Assembly (NCBI GenBank): GCA_963799425.1
Contig: CAWCXA010000008.1
Coordinates: forward strand, 1-64,000
Source: CAVWSM01 sp963799425
Lineage (GTDB): Bacteria; Actinomycetota; Actinomycetes; Jiangellales; Jiangellaceae
Direction: 5' to 3'
DNA: 64,000 nucleotides
This document shows positions 36,236 through 44,664 of the stretch, one piece after another; the first letter of the stretch is position 1, and every line of letters begins with the position of its first letter. The notes beneath the pieces were generated by a model that was not told where the DNA came from, ran no database searches, and saw only the letters and a list, made by a program, of their open reading frames with translations. Position numbers and translations under genes: made by a program.

Positions 36236-37171
36236 ATGCTCGAACTCATCCGCCTGTCCAAGCGCTACGGCGCCACGGTGGCGCTCGACGACCTCGGCCT
36301 CACAGTCACACCAGGCACGATGCTTGGCTTCGTCGGCACCAACGGTGCGGGCAAGACGACCGCCATGCGCATCGTCATGGGCGTGCTGACTGCCGACAGT
36401 GGCGAGGTGCGCTGGCAAGGGCGCCCCGTCACAGCAGACGCCCGACGAGGATTCGGGTACATGCCCGAGGAACGCGGTCTCTATCCGCGGATGCGGGTGC
36501 TCGAGCAGCTCAGCTACCTCGCGCAGCTGCGAGGCGTTGCTGCCGACACTGCGACCGAGACCGCACGCGAGCTGATCGAGCGGCTCGGTGTCAGCGATCG
36601 TGGCAACGACCGGGTCGAGTCACTGTCACTCGGGAACCAGCAGCGAGTGCAGCTCGCGGCGGCGCTCGTGCATCGTCCCGAGCTGCTCGTGCTCGACGAG
36701 CCGTTCAGTGGGCTCGACCCGGTGGGAGTCGACGCGCTCGCCGCGGTGCTGCGCGAGCAGGTGGACGCCGGCGTCGGCGTGATCTTCTCCAGCCACCAGC
36801 TCGACCTGGTGGAACGGCTCTGCGACGAAGTGGCGATCATCCGCGCCGGGCGCATCGTGGCATCCGGCCCCGTCGACGAGCTCCGCACGGCCGGTCGGGC
36901 CCGCCAGCTAAAAGTTCGCGTGGATGGCGCGCCGGACTGGGCCCGTGGACCGTCGTTGCGCACGGCAGGGGTCCGAGTGGTGAGCGACACCGGGCACGGC
37001 GCCGTCGTGGTGGAGATCCCTGACCAGCTCGACGACCAGGTGGTGCTCGACGCCGCGCGCGCCGCTGGTGCCGTACGCGAGTTTGTCCCTGCTCAACCAA
37101 CCCTCAGTGAGCTGTTCCGCGAAGTAGTCACCGACCCATCAACCACCGATTCCGAAAAGGTGCCCGCATGA
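36236..37171 (+). CDS. ABC exporter ATP-binding protein (NatA-like)
   Basis: A 311-residue ATPase. Walker A is GTNGAGKTT, the signature region is SLSLGNQQRVQLAAA (normally LSGGQ, here SLGNQ as in the NatA subgroup), Walker B is LLVLDEPFSGLDP, and the H-loop is SSHQLD. The C-terminal 100 residues are the DUF4162-like extension. ATG 36236 (MLELIRLSKRYG) has AGGGAGGT upstream and fits the family start; an in-frame ATG at 36182 overlaps the regulator stop and could add 18 residues. The permease follows with overlapping codons. Confidence 0.92.
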   Translation: MLELIRLSKRYGATVALDDLGLTVTPGTMLGFVGTNGAGKTTAMRIVMGVLTADSGEVRWQGRPVTADARRGFGYMPEERGLYPRMRVLEQLSYLAQLRGVAADTATETARELIERLGVSDRGNDRVESLSLGNQQRVQLAAALVHRPELLVLDEPFSGLDPVGVDALAAVLREQVDAGVGVIFSSHQLDLVERLCDEVAIIRAGRIVASGPVDELRTAGRARQLKVRVDGAPDWARGPSLRTAGVRVVSDTGHGAVVVEIPDQLDDQVVLDAARAAGAVREFVPAQPTLSELFREVVTDPSTTDSEKVPA

Positions 37172-38367
37172 CTCGCGCGTTGAGCTTCCGGGAAGCGGTA
37201 ACCATCGTCGCCCGACGCGAGTTCCTCTCGCGGCTGCGGGAGCGCTCGTTCGCCATCTCGACGCTGGTCACCGTCGGCATCATCGCGCTCGTCGTCGCCC
37301 TGCCTCAGCTGATCGGAGCCGATGAGGAGACATTCGACGTCGGCTTCGTCGGCCCCCAGGCAACAGCGGTCGCTTCCGCGGCCGAGGCGCAGGCCGAGGT
37401 TGCCGACGTCAGTTTGGATGCGACCGAGGTGGACTCTGCCGCCGACGCCGAGCGGCAGGTGCGCGATGGTGACCTCGATGCCTACGTCCTGACTGACGGC
37501 GATCAGGCGGAGGTTGTCGTCGAGCGCGAGCTCGACGCTACGTTGCGTGCGGTGCTGGACAACGCCCACCGCGCGGTCGCCGGCAACGCGGCACTTGTCG
37601 AGGCAGGGCTCGATCCAGCCGCGGTGACGGCTGCATTGGACGTGTCGCCGCTGGAAGTGCAGCGCCTCGATCCTGATGCGGATGAGGCCGAGACACGGGG
37701 CAACATCGCCTTCATCGGCTCGATCCTGCTGTACGGGCAGTTGTTGGGGTACGGCTTCTGGGTGGCCAACGGCGTGGTCGAGGAGAAGTCGAGCCGCGTC
37801 GTCGAGCTGTTGCTGTCTGCGATTCCCGCTCGAGCGTTCCTGGCGGGCAAGGTGCTCGGGATCGGGTTGCTCGGCCTGCTGCAGCTGCTGCTCATCGGGG
37901 TGGTCGGCTTGGCGATCGCGGGCGCCACGGGCGCGGTCTCGCTGTCTGGCGTGGTGCTGCAGCCGGTCCTCTACGTGCTGGGATTCTTCGTGCTCGGCTA
38001 CCTGGTCTATGCCTGCCTGATGGCCGCAGCTGCCGCCCGGGTGTCGCGCCAGGAAGAGCTGCAGAACGTCACGACCCCGGTCACGACGCTGGCGGTCGTG
38101 TCGTTCTTCGCGACGTTCCAGGTTGCGCAGAACCCGGACAGCACGGTGTCGCAGGTGCTCTCGCTCGTGCCGCCGGTGTCGGCGCTGACCATGCCAGTGC
38201 GGGCGGCCCGCGGTGACGTCCCGGCGTGGGAGGTGCTGCTGTCGATCGGGCTGCTCGTGCTCGCCATCGTCGCGCTCGTCGTCGTTGCCGGTCGGGTCTA
38301 CCAGGGCGCGGTGCTCCGTATGGGAGCGAAGGTGAGCTGGCGCGACGCCCTGCGCGCGCGCAGCTGA
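37168..38367 (+). CDS. ABC exporter permease (NatB-like)
   Basis: A 399-residue ABC-2 permease. Helix 1 is at about 30-50, a large extracytoplasmic domain spans about 50-180 (acidic, Ala-rich), and five to six helices follow (about 185-385) with the family motif VEEKSSRVVELLLSAIPARA. This matches the Na+ exporter NatB and related efflux permeases. The ATG overlaps the ATPase stop. The substrate is not known; sodium or a drug is only a family-level guess. Confidence 0.9.
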   Translation: MTRALSFREAVTIVARREFLSRLRERSFAISTLVTVGIIALVVALPQLIGADEETFDVGFVGPQATAVASAAEAQAEVADVSLDATEVDSAADAERQVRDGDLDAYVLTDGDQAEVVVERELDATLRAVLDNAHRAVAGNAALVEAGLDPAAVTAALDVSPLEVQRLDPDADEAETRGNIAFIGSILLYGQLLGYGFWVANGVVEEKSSRVVELLLSAIPARAFLAGKVLGIGLLGLLQLLLIGVVGLAIAGATGAVSLSGVVLQPVLYVLGFFVLGYLVYACLMAAAAARVSRQEELQNVTTPVTTLAVVSFFATFQVAQNPDSTVSQVLSLVPPVSALTMPVRAARGDVPAWEVLLSIGLLVLAIVALVVVAGRVYQGAVLRMGAKVSWRDALRARS

Positions 38368-38381
38368 TCGCACAACATGTT

Positions 38382-38429
38382 GATCATCCGACCTCGGCGG
38401 CGCCATCGCACCGTGGTTGTCGGATGATC
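38382..38429. terminator. Hairpin between convergent genes
   Basis: GATCATCCGAC (38382-38392) and GTCGGATGATC (38419-38429) are perfect 11-base inverted arms with a 26-base loop. They lie between the exporter permease and the inositol monophosphatase, which converge here. No T-run is present, so it may be a bidirectional terminator or a repeat element. Confidence 0.55.
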
Positions 38430-38443
38430 CACTGGTCGGCAGG

Positions 38444-39247
38444 TCAGGCGCGGAGCTCGACCAGCACCTGCTGCAGCCGCGCGAACAAGTCCGGTCCAGC
38501 GGCAACGACCATGCGCGCACCAGGCCCCTCGTCGCGCAACCCCCCGACCACAGCCCCGGCCTCCTCGGCGATGAGCCGTCCGGCGGCGAGGTCCCAGGGT
38601 GCGAGCCCTTGCTCGAAGTAGCCGTCCAGCCGCCCGCAGGCCACCGCACACAGGTCCAGGGCTGCTGCGCCGGCGCGCCGGATGTCCCGTACGCGCGGCA
38701 GCAGTGCCGCAACCACCGCGCCCTGCCCGACACGGACGGCCACGTCGTAGGCGAAGCCCGTGCCGATCAGCGACTCGGCGAGCTCAGAGCGTGTCGAGGC
38801 GGCGACGGGACGGTCGTCGAGAAAGGCGCCACCGCCGCGTACCGCGCGCCACAGCTCCCCCGTCGCCGGGTTGAACACGACTCCGACGAGGCCGCCCTCG
38901 GCGTCGACGGCCGCGATCGACACCGCGTAGGCGGGGATGCCGTAGAGGTAGTTGACGGTGCCGTCGATCGGGTCGACGACCCAGGTGATGCCCGAGCTTC
39001 CTGACGTGGTGCCCTGCTCCTCGCCGAGGACCGAGTCGTTCGGGCGCGCATCGAGCAGGCGGCTGCGGATCAGCTGCTCGGACGCGCGGTCGGACTCGGT
39101 CACGATGTCGAGCCCCGTCGACTTGGTCGCCGCCACCGTCACAGTTCGCGACCGCCGCCGGGCCAGCACCAGCGCGCCCGCTTCGCGGGCCACCGCCTCG
39201 GCGAGATCTGCGAGCGCGACGTCGTGACTGGCCGGCACGCTCGTCAT
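38444..39247 (-). CDS. Inositol monophosphatase family protein (SuhB/ImpA-like)
   Basis: A 267-residue Mg2+-dependent phosphatase of the IMPase fold. Metal-binding motifs are all present: LDIVTESD, VLGEEQG, WVVDPIDGTVNYLYG and GLAPWDLAAGRLIAEEAG. In actinobacteria such enzymes supply myo-inositol for phosphatidylinositol and mycothiol, though other sugar phosphates are possible. ATG 39247 overlaps the hemH stop by four bases. The position matches suhB in the mycobacterial block. Confidence 0.93.
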   Translation of the reverse strand: MTSVPASHDVALADLAEAVAREAGALVLARRRSRTVTVAATKSTGLDIVTESDRASEQLIRSRLLDARPNDSVLGEEQGTTSGSSGITWVVDPIDGTVNYLYGIPAYAVSIAAVDAEGGLVGVVFNPATGELWRAVRGGGAFLDDRPVAASTRSELAESLIGTGFAYDVAVRVGQGAVVAALLPRVRDIRRAGAAALDLCAVACGRLDGYFEQGLAPWDLAAGRLIAEEAGAVVGGLRDEGPGARMVVAAGPDLFARLQQVLVELRA

Positions 39248-40353
39248 GACGCGACGACCGGGCGCACGTCGCCGACCCCGCCCAGCGTCGGCAGCTGCCC
39301 GCGCAGGTTGCGACAACAGCCGACTGGACAGATGTCGTGCTCTGCGGTGAGTGCTCCCACCGCCGCCCGGCCCACCGCCTCGCCGCGTTCCGCGGCCGCG
39401 CGCTCCAGGAGCAAGTCGCGGATCGCCGCAACGAACGCTGGATGCGTGCCGGCCGTTCCGGCGCGTACGGCGGTCAAGCCAAGTCGCTCCGCGGTCTGCA
39501 CCGCCTCGGTATCGAGGTCGAACACGACTTCCATGTGGTCGGAGACGAAGCCGATCGGAGCAAGCACCACGGCCGGAACGTCGGCGCCGGCAAGGGTCGC
39601 CAGATGGTCGTTGACGTCGGGCTGCAACCATGGGACATCAGGTGAGCCGCTACGGCTGCAGTAGACCAGGTCCCAGGCGACCTCTTTGCCGAGTCGGCTC
39701 GAGGCAGCCCGCGCGACCTCGGTGGCCGTGACCTCATGTTGCGCGACGTAGGCCCCGCCGCCCGGCCCGCTCGCGGCATTCATCGCGGTGGGGATCGAGT
39801 GGGTGACGAAGGCGACCCGCGCAGCAGCACGGGCGGCCGCAGGAAGCGACTGCACCGCGTCGACAAGCGCATCCGCGTTGGCAGCGACGAAGCCCGGGTG
39901 GTTGAAGTAGTGCCTGAGCCGGTCAAGCTCCGGCGCATCCGGGCCAGCCTCGACCGTCGCCATGAAGAAGTCCTCGCGATACTGCCTGCAGCCGGAGTAC
40001 GACGAGTAGGCGCTCGTGACAAACGCCGCCGCACGCCGCACACCGTCAGCGGCCATCGTGCGCACCGTGTCGACGAGAAACGGCTCGCTGTTGCGGTTGC
40101 CGAAGTAGACCGGAAGATCGAGCCCTGCCGCGCCGAAGTCCGCCTCGATCGCCGCGATCAGTGCGCGATTCTGGTCGTTGATCGGGCTGCGCCCGCCGAA
40201 GCGCTGGTAGTGCTCGGCCACCTCCACCAGTCGAGCACGCGGGACCCCACGGCCGGCGGTGACGCGCTCAAGGAACGGCATCACCTCCGCCGGCTCCTCC
40301 GGTCCCCCAAACGACACGAGCAGCAGCGCGTCGTACGGTGTGGCGTCGTTCAT
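39244..40353 (-). CDS. hemH: Ferrochelatase (coproporphyrin III type)
   Basis: A 369-residue enzyme that inserts Fe2+ into a porphyrin. Actinobacteria use coproporphyrin III, so it is likely CpfC. Motifs: LLLVSFGGPEEP, HYQRFGGRSPINDQ, AYSSYSGCRQYRED (Cys near 122) and the metal-site His in FVTHSIPTAMN. The C-terminal CPVGCC with Cys 122 fits the [2Fe-2S] cluster of actinobacterial forms. ATG 40353 is chosen since GGGAGG lies nine bases before it. It overlaps the phosphatase gene downstream. Confidence 0.95.
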   Translation of the reverse strand: MNDATPYDALLLVSFGGPEEPAEVMPFLERVTAGRGVPRARLVEVAEHYQRFGGRSPINDQNRALIAAIEADFGAAGLDLPVYFGNRNSEPFLVDTVRTMAADGVRRAAAFVTSAYSSYSGCRQYREDFFMATVEAGPDAPELDRLRHYFNHPGFVAANADALVDAVQSLPAAARAAARVAFVTHSIPTAMNAASGPGGGAYVAQHEVTATEVARAASSRLGKEVAWDLVYCSRSGSPDVPWLQPDVNDHLATLAGADVPAVVLAPIGFVSDHMEVVFDLDTEAVQTAERLGLTAVRAGTAGTHPAFVAAIRDLLLERAAAERGEAVGRAAVGALTAEHDICPVGCCRNLRGQLPTLGGVGDVRPVVAS

Positions 40354-40476
40354 GCCCGCCATCCTCCCAAGCGACAATCACCAAGCCGCGACCGGGCGGA
40401 AAAGGAGCAGGTACCGGCGGCGTCGGTTGCCTACCCTGGCTGAGGCCAGTACCAACGCCGGAGGAGGCTGCTGACC

Positions 40477-41688
40477 ATGCAGGGGCTCGGGGCGTACGCG
40501 ACCGTGCTGCGCGAACCGGGCGCCCTGGCGTTCTCGCTGGTCGGGGTCGTCGCCCGCCTCCCGATATCGATGCTCGGCATCGGGATCGTGCTGCTGGTCG
40601 AGCGCGAGACCGGGTCGTACGGCGTGGCCGGGGCCGTCTCGGCCGTCGCGATCGTCGGCGCCGCAGCCGGCGGGCCGGTGCAGGCGCGGCTTGCCGACCG
40701 GATCGGCCAGGCCCGGCTGCTGGTCCCCACCGTGTTGATCCACGGCGTGGCGCTGACGGCATTCATCGCGCTCACCCTCAACGACGCGCCGCCCGTGGTG
40801 CTGGGAATCCTCACGACGATCGCGGGAGCGACCCTGCCGCAGATCGGTGCGATGGTGCGGGCCCGCTGGGCGGGGATCACCTCGGGCACGATGCGGCTGC
40901 ACACCGCCTACTCGCTGGAATCCGTGTTCGACGAGGTCGTGTTCGTCTTTGGCCCGGTGCTGGTGGTGGTTCTCACCACCGGGCCGGTCCCCGCGGCCGG
41001 CCTCGGGCTGGCGACGCTGCTGAGCGTCGGCGGTGGGCTCGCGTTCGCGGCGCTGCGTAGCACCCAACCTGTCCCCCAGCGGGCGCGGGACGACGGGGGC
41101 CGTCGTGACCGGCTGCCGATCGAGACGCTCGCACCTCTGGTGCTTGCCTTCGTCTTCATGGGCGGCATGTTCGGCTGCGTCGAGGTGGCGACGGTGGCCT
41201 TCAGCGAGGAGGCCGGGCGGCCGGCAATGGCGGGCTGGCTGCTCGCGTCGTTCGCCTTCGGCAGCCTGGTATCGGGCGTCGTGTTCGGTGCGATACGACG
41301 ACTGCGTGGCACGGCCAACGTGCGCTTCCTGATCGGCATGGCCGTCCTCACCGTGGCGCTGAGTCCCCTCCCACTGATCGAGTCGCCGGCGGTGCTCGCC
41401 GTCGTGGTGTTCGTAGCGGGGTTCGCGATCTCCCCGACCTTGATCACGGGCAACACGCTCGTCGAGAAGGGAGTGCCACCGTCGCGCCTCACCGAGGGCC
41501 TCGCCTGGGTCAGCACCGCCTTGGGCGCCGGCGTTGCGCTCGCTGCCAGCGTTACCGGGCTGGTGATCGACAGCGCGGGCGCTTCCCCGGCGTACGGCGT
41601 GGCTCTGGTCTCCGGCCTACTCGCCACCGGCATCGCAGCTAGCCGGCTTGTCCTGCCCCAGGTCGGTCGTGACAGAGTGCGCGCGTGA
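40477..41688 (+). CDS. Major facilitator superfamily transporter
   Basis: A 403-residue protein with about 12 helices in two halves of six. Between helices 2 and 3 is the MFS loop ADRIGQARLL (a degenerate motif A). A central basic loop (about 195-215, RARDDGGRRDRLP) splits the halves. It looks like the small-molecule exporters found next to hemH in many actinobacteria. Divergent from hemH over a 120-base spacer. Substrate unknown. The oxidase gene overlaps its stop (GTGA). Confidence 0.87.
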   Translation: MQGLGAYATVLREPGALAFSLVGVVARLPISMLGIGIVLLVERETGSYGVAGAVSAVAIVGAAAGGPVQARLADRIGQARLLVPTVLIHGVALTAFIALTLNDAPPVVLGILTTIAGATLPQIGAMVRARWAGITSGTMRLHTAYSLESVFDEVVFVFGPVLVVVLTTGPVPAAGLGLATLLSVGGGLAFAALRSTQPVPQRARDDGGRRDRLPIETLAPLVLAFVFMGGMFGCVEVATVAFSEEAGRPAMAGWLLASFAFGSLVSGVVFGAIRRLRGTANVRFLIGMAVLTVALSPLPLIESPAVLAVVVFVAGFAISPTLITGNTLVEKGVPPSRLTEGLAWVSTALGAGVALAASVTGLVIDSAGASPAYGVALVSGLLATGIAASRLVLPQVGRDRVRA

Positions 41689-42980
41689 CTGTGAGCTGGC
41701 GGAACTGGGCGGGCAACGTCTCGGCGTCGGCCGCGCGTGTCGAGGTGCCGCAGTTGGTGTCCGAAGTCGTCGACCTGGTCAAGGCCGCCAATCGCGACGG
41801 CCTCCCCGTCAAACCAATCGGCAGCGGGCACTCGTTCGCGCCGATAGCCGCCACCGATGGCGTACGGGTCGACCTCAGCCGGCTGTCCGGGCTGCGGCAC
41901 ATCGACCGCGAAAGCTGCACAGTGACCGTCGACGCGGGCATGCCGCTGCACCGGCTCAACACGGTCTTGCACGCGCACGGACTCTCGCTGGCCAACATGG
42001 GTGACGTCGCCTATCAGACCGTGTCCGGCGCCATTTCCACCGGAACGCATGGCACCGGGCGCGACAACGCCGGGCTTGCCGTGCAGGTGACTGCACTGGA
42101 GCTCGTCCTGGCCGACGGTTCGGTGGTGACGTGCTCGCCTGTCCAGGAGCCAGAGCTGTTCGCCGCGGCGCGGGTGGGGCTCGGCGCGTTCGGGATCATC
42201 ACAGCCGTCACCTTCACCGTCGAACCGGCCTACCTGCTGCACGCACACGAGGAGCGGGGCTCGCTGGCGGCCACCCTCGAAACGCTGCCCGAACTGCTCG
42301 GCGCCAACGAGCACGTCGACATCCATTGGTTCCCATTCACGGACGACGTGCAGGTCAAGCGATACAACCGCGCAGCAGGTCCACCCCGACCCCTGTCGCG
42401 TACACGGGCCTGGTGGGAGGGCCGAGTGATGGAGAACTACGCGCTCGGCGCCCTCATGCACCTCAGCCGGGGGGTGCCCAGGGCTGCGCCCACCATCAAT
42501 CGCGTCTGCGGTCGGCTCATCGCCTCGCGCGACTACGTGGACACGGCGCCCAACTGCTATACAAGCGAGCGGCTGGTGCGATTCGTCGAGATGGAGTACG
42601 CGCTGCCTCGCGCACACGCCGTACCCGCTCTCGTGGAGCTGCAGCGGCTCATCGCCGGGGGTCCATGGCGCATCGCGTTCCCCATACAGGTGCGGTTTGC
42701 TCCGGCCGATGACGTCTGGCTCTCGACGGCGTACGGACGGGACACGGTCTACGTCGCCGTACACGCGCTGCGGTCGAGCGACTGGCAGCCGTACTTCGCG
42801 GCCTGCGAGGAGCTGTTCGTCTCTCACAGCGGCCGCCCACACTGGGGCAAGCTGCACTCGCAGGACGCGGCGTATCTCGCCGAGCAGTATCCGCGGTGGG
42901 CCGACGTCATCCAGGTGCGCGACAGGGTCGATCCCGACCGGCGGTTCGCCAACAGCTACCTCGACCGCGTGCTGCCCTGA
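41685..42980 (+). CDS. FAD-dependent sugar-lactone oxidase (D-arabinono-1,4-lactone oxidase family)
   Basis: A 431-residue oxidase of the VAO fold. The FAD-binding domain (about 15-180) has KPIGSGHSFAPIAATDGVRVD with the residue His that often links FAD, and AISTGTHGTGRDNAGLA. The C-terminal ALO domain has PHWGKLHSQD and RFANSYLDRVL, the family ending. Related enzymes oxidise L-gulono-, D-arabinono- or xylitol-type substrates with O2. The GTG start overlaps the MFS gene. Exact substrate unknown. Confidence 0.92.
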   Translation: MTVSWRNWAGNVSASAARVEVPQLVSEVVDLVKAANRDGLPVKPIGSGHSFAPIAATDGVRVDLSRLSGLRHIDRESCTVTVDAGMPLHRLNTVLHAHGLSLANMGDVAYQTVSGAISTGTHGTGRDNAGLAVQVTALELVLADGSVVTCSPVQEPELFAAARVGLGAFGIITAVTFTVEPAYLLHAHEERGSLAATLETLPELLGANEHVDIHWFPFTDDVQVKRYNRAAGPPRPLSRTRAWWEGRVMENYALGALMHLSRGVPRAAPTINRVCGRLIASRDYVDTAPNCYTSERLVRFVEMEYALPRAHAVPALVELQRLIAGGPWRIAFPIQVRFAPADDVWLSTAYGRDTVYVAVHALRSSDWQPYFAACEELFVSHSGRPHWGKLHSQDAAYLAEQYPRWADVIQVRDRVDPDRRFANSYLDRVLP

Positions 42981-43065
42981 GAATCTCGTCGGCCTCTCGG
43001 CATGGCGGCTTGGTCTCACCCGCGGCCGCCGGAAGGATGGACGCCAGGAGACCGGGAGGCCGAGC

Positions 43066-43986
43066 ATGCGAGAGCTGAGACTCATCGCGGTCAGCGAGGA
43101 CGGGACCCGCCTGCTCCTGCGCGGTGACGGGCAGGAGCCCGAGTTCGCCGTCCGCATCGACGAACGGCTGCATGCCGCGCTGCGCGGGGACCGCGCCCGG
43201 CTTGGCCAGTTGGAGATCCAGATGGACAGCCAGTTGCGCCCTCGCGACATCCAGGCCCGTGTCCGCGCCGGCGAGTCGGTCGACCAGGTGGCAGCGGTGG
43301 CCGGCATTCCGGCGGAGCGAGTGATGCGGTTCGCCAGCCCCGTGCTCGCCGAACGCGAGCACATCGCCGACCGCGCGCAGCGCACGGCCATCCGTCGTCA
43401 GGGCGGCGAGGGCCCGGCGCCGCTGCTCGGCGACACGGTGGAGCATCGACTGCGTGCCGACGGCGTCGAGGACGAGACGATCAGCTGGGACGCCTGGCGA
43501 CGCAACGACGGCCGATGGGTCGTGGCGACCTCCTGGCGAGCCGGCGCCAAGATGACGACGGCTACCTGGGTGTTCGACCCGGCAGGTCGGTCCGTGAGCC
43601 CGGCCGACGATGCGGCCCGCGCCCTCGCCGGGGAGACTCCCGCAGCCGCGACCCCGGCTCCGCAGGCTCCAGTGCGGCTGGCCGTCGTGCCGAGCGTCGT
43701 CGAAGCACCCGACGTGCCCGAAGGTGTCGTCGCTGCGCCCGCCGAGCCCCAGCTGCCCCCCGACGAGTCCTGGCAGGAGCCGGCAGCCCCCGCGGCGGCC
43801 GCTGCCGGTGGCGATCCCATGGACGACACTTCACCCGGCCGGTTGCGGCTCAGCGACATCGCCACCCACATCGAGGTCAGCGGCGAGCAGACCGAGGTCG
43901 CAAGCAGCGCACGGTCGCGCCGCGCAAGGGCAAGCGTCCCGACCTGGGACGAGATCATGTTTGGGCGGCGGCGCCGCACCGACTGA
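43066..43986 (+). CDS. sepH: SepH, cell-division regulator (DUF3071)
   Basis: A 306-residue actinobacterial protein that binds FtsZ and promotes assembly of division filaments. The N-terminal DUF3071 domain (about 1-165) begins MRELRLIAVSEDGTRLLLR and contains a helix-turn-helix (SVDQVAAVAGIPAERVMRFA). A Pro/Ala-rich linker (about 185-250) follows, then the conserved C-terminal motif ASVPTWDEIMFG. GGGAGG lies nine bases before ATG 43066. An array of palindromic repeats follows the stop codon. Confidence 0.95.
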   Translation: MRELRLIAVSEDGTRLLLRGDGQEPEFAVRIDERLHAALRGDRARLGQLEIQMDSQLRPRDIQARVRAGESVDQVAAVAGIPAERVMRFASPVLAEREHIADRAQRTAIRRQGGEGPAPLLGDTVEHRLRADGVEDETISWDAWRRNDGRWVVATSWRAGAKMTTATWVFDPAGRSVSPADDAARALAGETPAAATPAPQAPVRLAVVPSVVEAPDVPEGVVAAPAEPQLPPDESWQEPAAPAAAAAGGDPMDDTSPGRLRLSDIATHIEVSGEQTEVASSARSRRARASVPTWDEIMFGRRRRTD

Positions 43987-43996
43987 CGCCGGACCG

Positions 43997-44151
43997 GCTG
44001 GCTGAGGGCGGCCCTGCGCCAATCCCGCGTTGGCTGAGGGCGGCCCTGCGCCAATAGGTTCGCTAGAGGGCGCCCCTACGCCAATCCCCGTTGGCTGAGG
44101 GCGGCCCTGCGCCAATCCCCGTTGGCTGAGGGCGCCCCTGCGCCAATCCCG
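43997..44151. repeat. Array of five palindromic repeats downstream of sepH
   Basis: Five copies begin at 43997, 44029, 44058, 44090 and 44121, at 29-32 base spacing. The best copies are 25-base imperfect palindromes: outer arms TTGGC/GCCAA, inner arms AGGGC/GCCCT around one G, separated by two-base mismatches. Copy 1 starts CTGGC, copy 3 has CGCTAG for GGCTGAG, and copies 3 and 5 read GGGCGCCCC in the centre. The array begins 10 bases after the sepH stop. No spacer diversity and no cas genes, so not a CRISPR. It may act as a terminator cluster or a protein-binding array. Confidence 0.8.
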
Positions 44152-44182
44152 GTTGCCGCGGGACCAGCTTGGCGGAGCAATC

Positions 44183-44204
44183 TGTTAACCCCCTGTTAAC
44201 CCCC
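44183..44204. repeat. Tandem 11-base direct repeat
   Basis: TGTTAACCCCC occurs twice head to tail (44183-44193 and 44194-44204). It contains the palindrome GTTAAC. It lies between the sepH repeat array and the small basic ORF. It could be a binding site or part of a promoter; nothing else is seen in 44152-44353. Confidence 0.5.
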
Positions 44205-44353
44205 ATCGCGCCCAGACCAGACACCAGGGCAGGGATCGCCCCAAATTGTTGGCCGCTCACGTATCAGCGGACCCCCCTCTCGCTCTTTTCCATTAGGTGG
44301 GCCCGAACGGCTCATCTCACCGGAGCCAGCAACCCGAAAGACGGGGGTGGACC

Positions 44354-44509
44354 ATGCCGCAGGCACGGGGGTCAGCGAACAGGTCCGGCCAGGGACAGGC
44401 TCCGGGGGCGGCCGACCAGCGCAGCCTGCGCCGCGCGCAGATCGTGCATCTGTACGGTCTGTTGGCGCGTCGCCGGCAACGCCGACGCATCGTACGGATG
44501 CCAGGATGA
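44354..44509 (+). CDS. Possible 51-residue basic protein
   Basis: ATG 44354 follows GGGGGTGG, a reasonable ribosome site, and encodes MPQARGSANRSGQGQAPGAA followed by an Arg-rich helix ending RRIVRMPG. Small, strongly basic and without a known motif. It lies upstream of the ECF-like sigma gene, separated by a strong hairpin. It may be a real small protein or a chance frame in GC-rich DNA. Confidence 0.35.
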   Translation: MPQARGSANRSGQGQAPGAADQRSLRRAQIVHLYGLLARRRQRRRIVRMPG

Positions 44510-44546
44510 CGCGGCACCGCTGCGGGCGCTGGCGGGGGAACGGCTC

Positions 44547-44584
44547 GCACTGTGGACACGCAAGGGGGATCGTGTCCACAGTGC
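44547..44584 (+). terminator. Perfect 14-bp hairpin upstream of the sigma-factor gene
   Basis: GCACTGTGGACACG (44547-44560) and CGTGTCCACAGTGC (44571-44584) are exact inverted copies with loop CAAGGGGGAT. A GTG (44572) at the start of the right arm is in frame with the sigma gene, and AGGGGG in the loop resembles a ribosome site. So it may be a terminator of the upstream ORF or a translational control hairpin. Confidence 0.6.
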
Positions 44585-44664
44585 ACGCCCTGGTGCAGTC
44601 GACCGCTAGCGTTGCCGGATACGACTGCAGAGACGGCGTGGTCGGTCCTCGACGGGAGATTCGG

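Noticed and set aside
43997..44151. CRISPR array
   Set aside because: Repeats are adjacent with no unique spacers of constant length, units are palindromic throughout, and no cas gene is in the window.
44152..44353. Riboswitch upstream of the small ORF (ACCGGAGCCAGCAACCCG stretch)
   Set aside because: Looked at for known riboswitch cores but no consensus could be matched.
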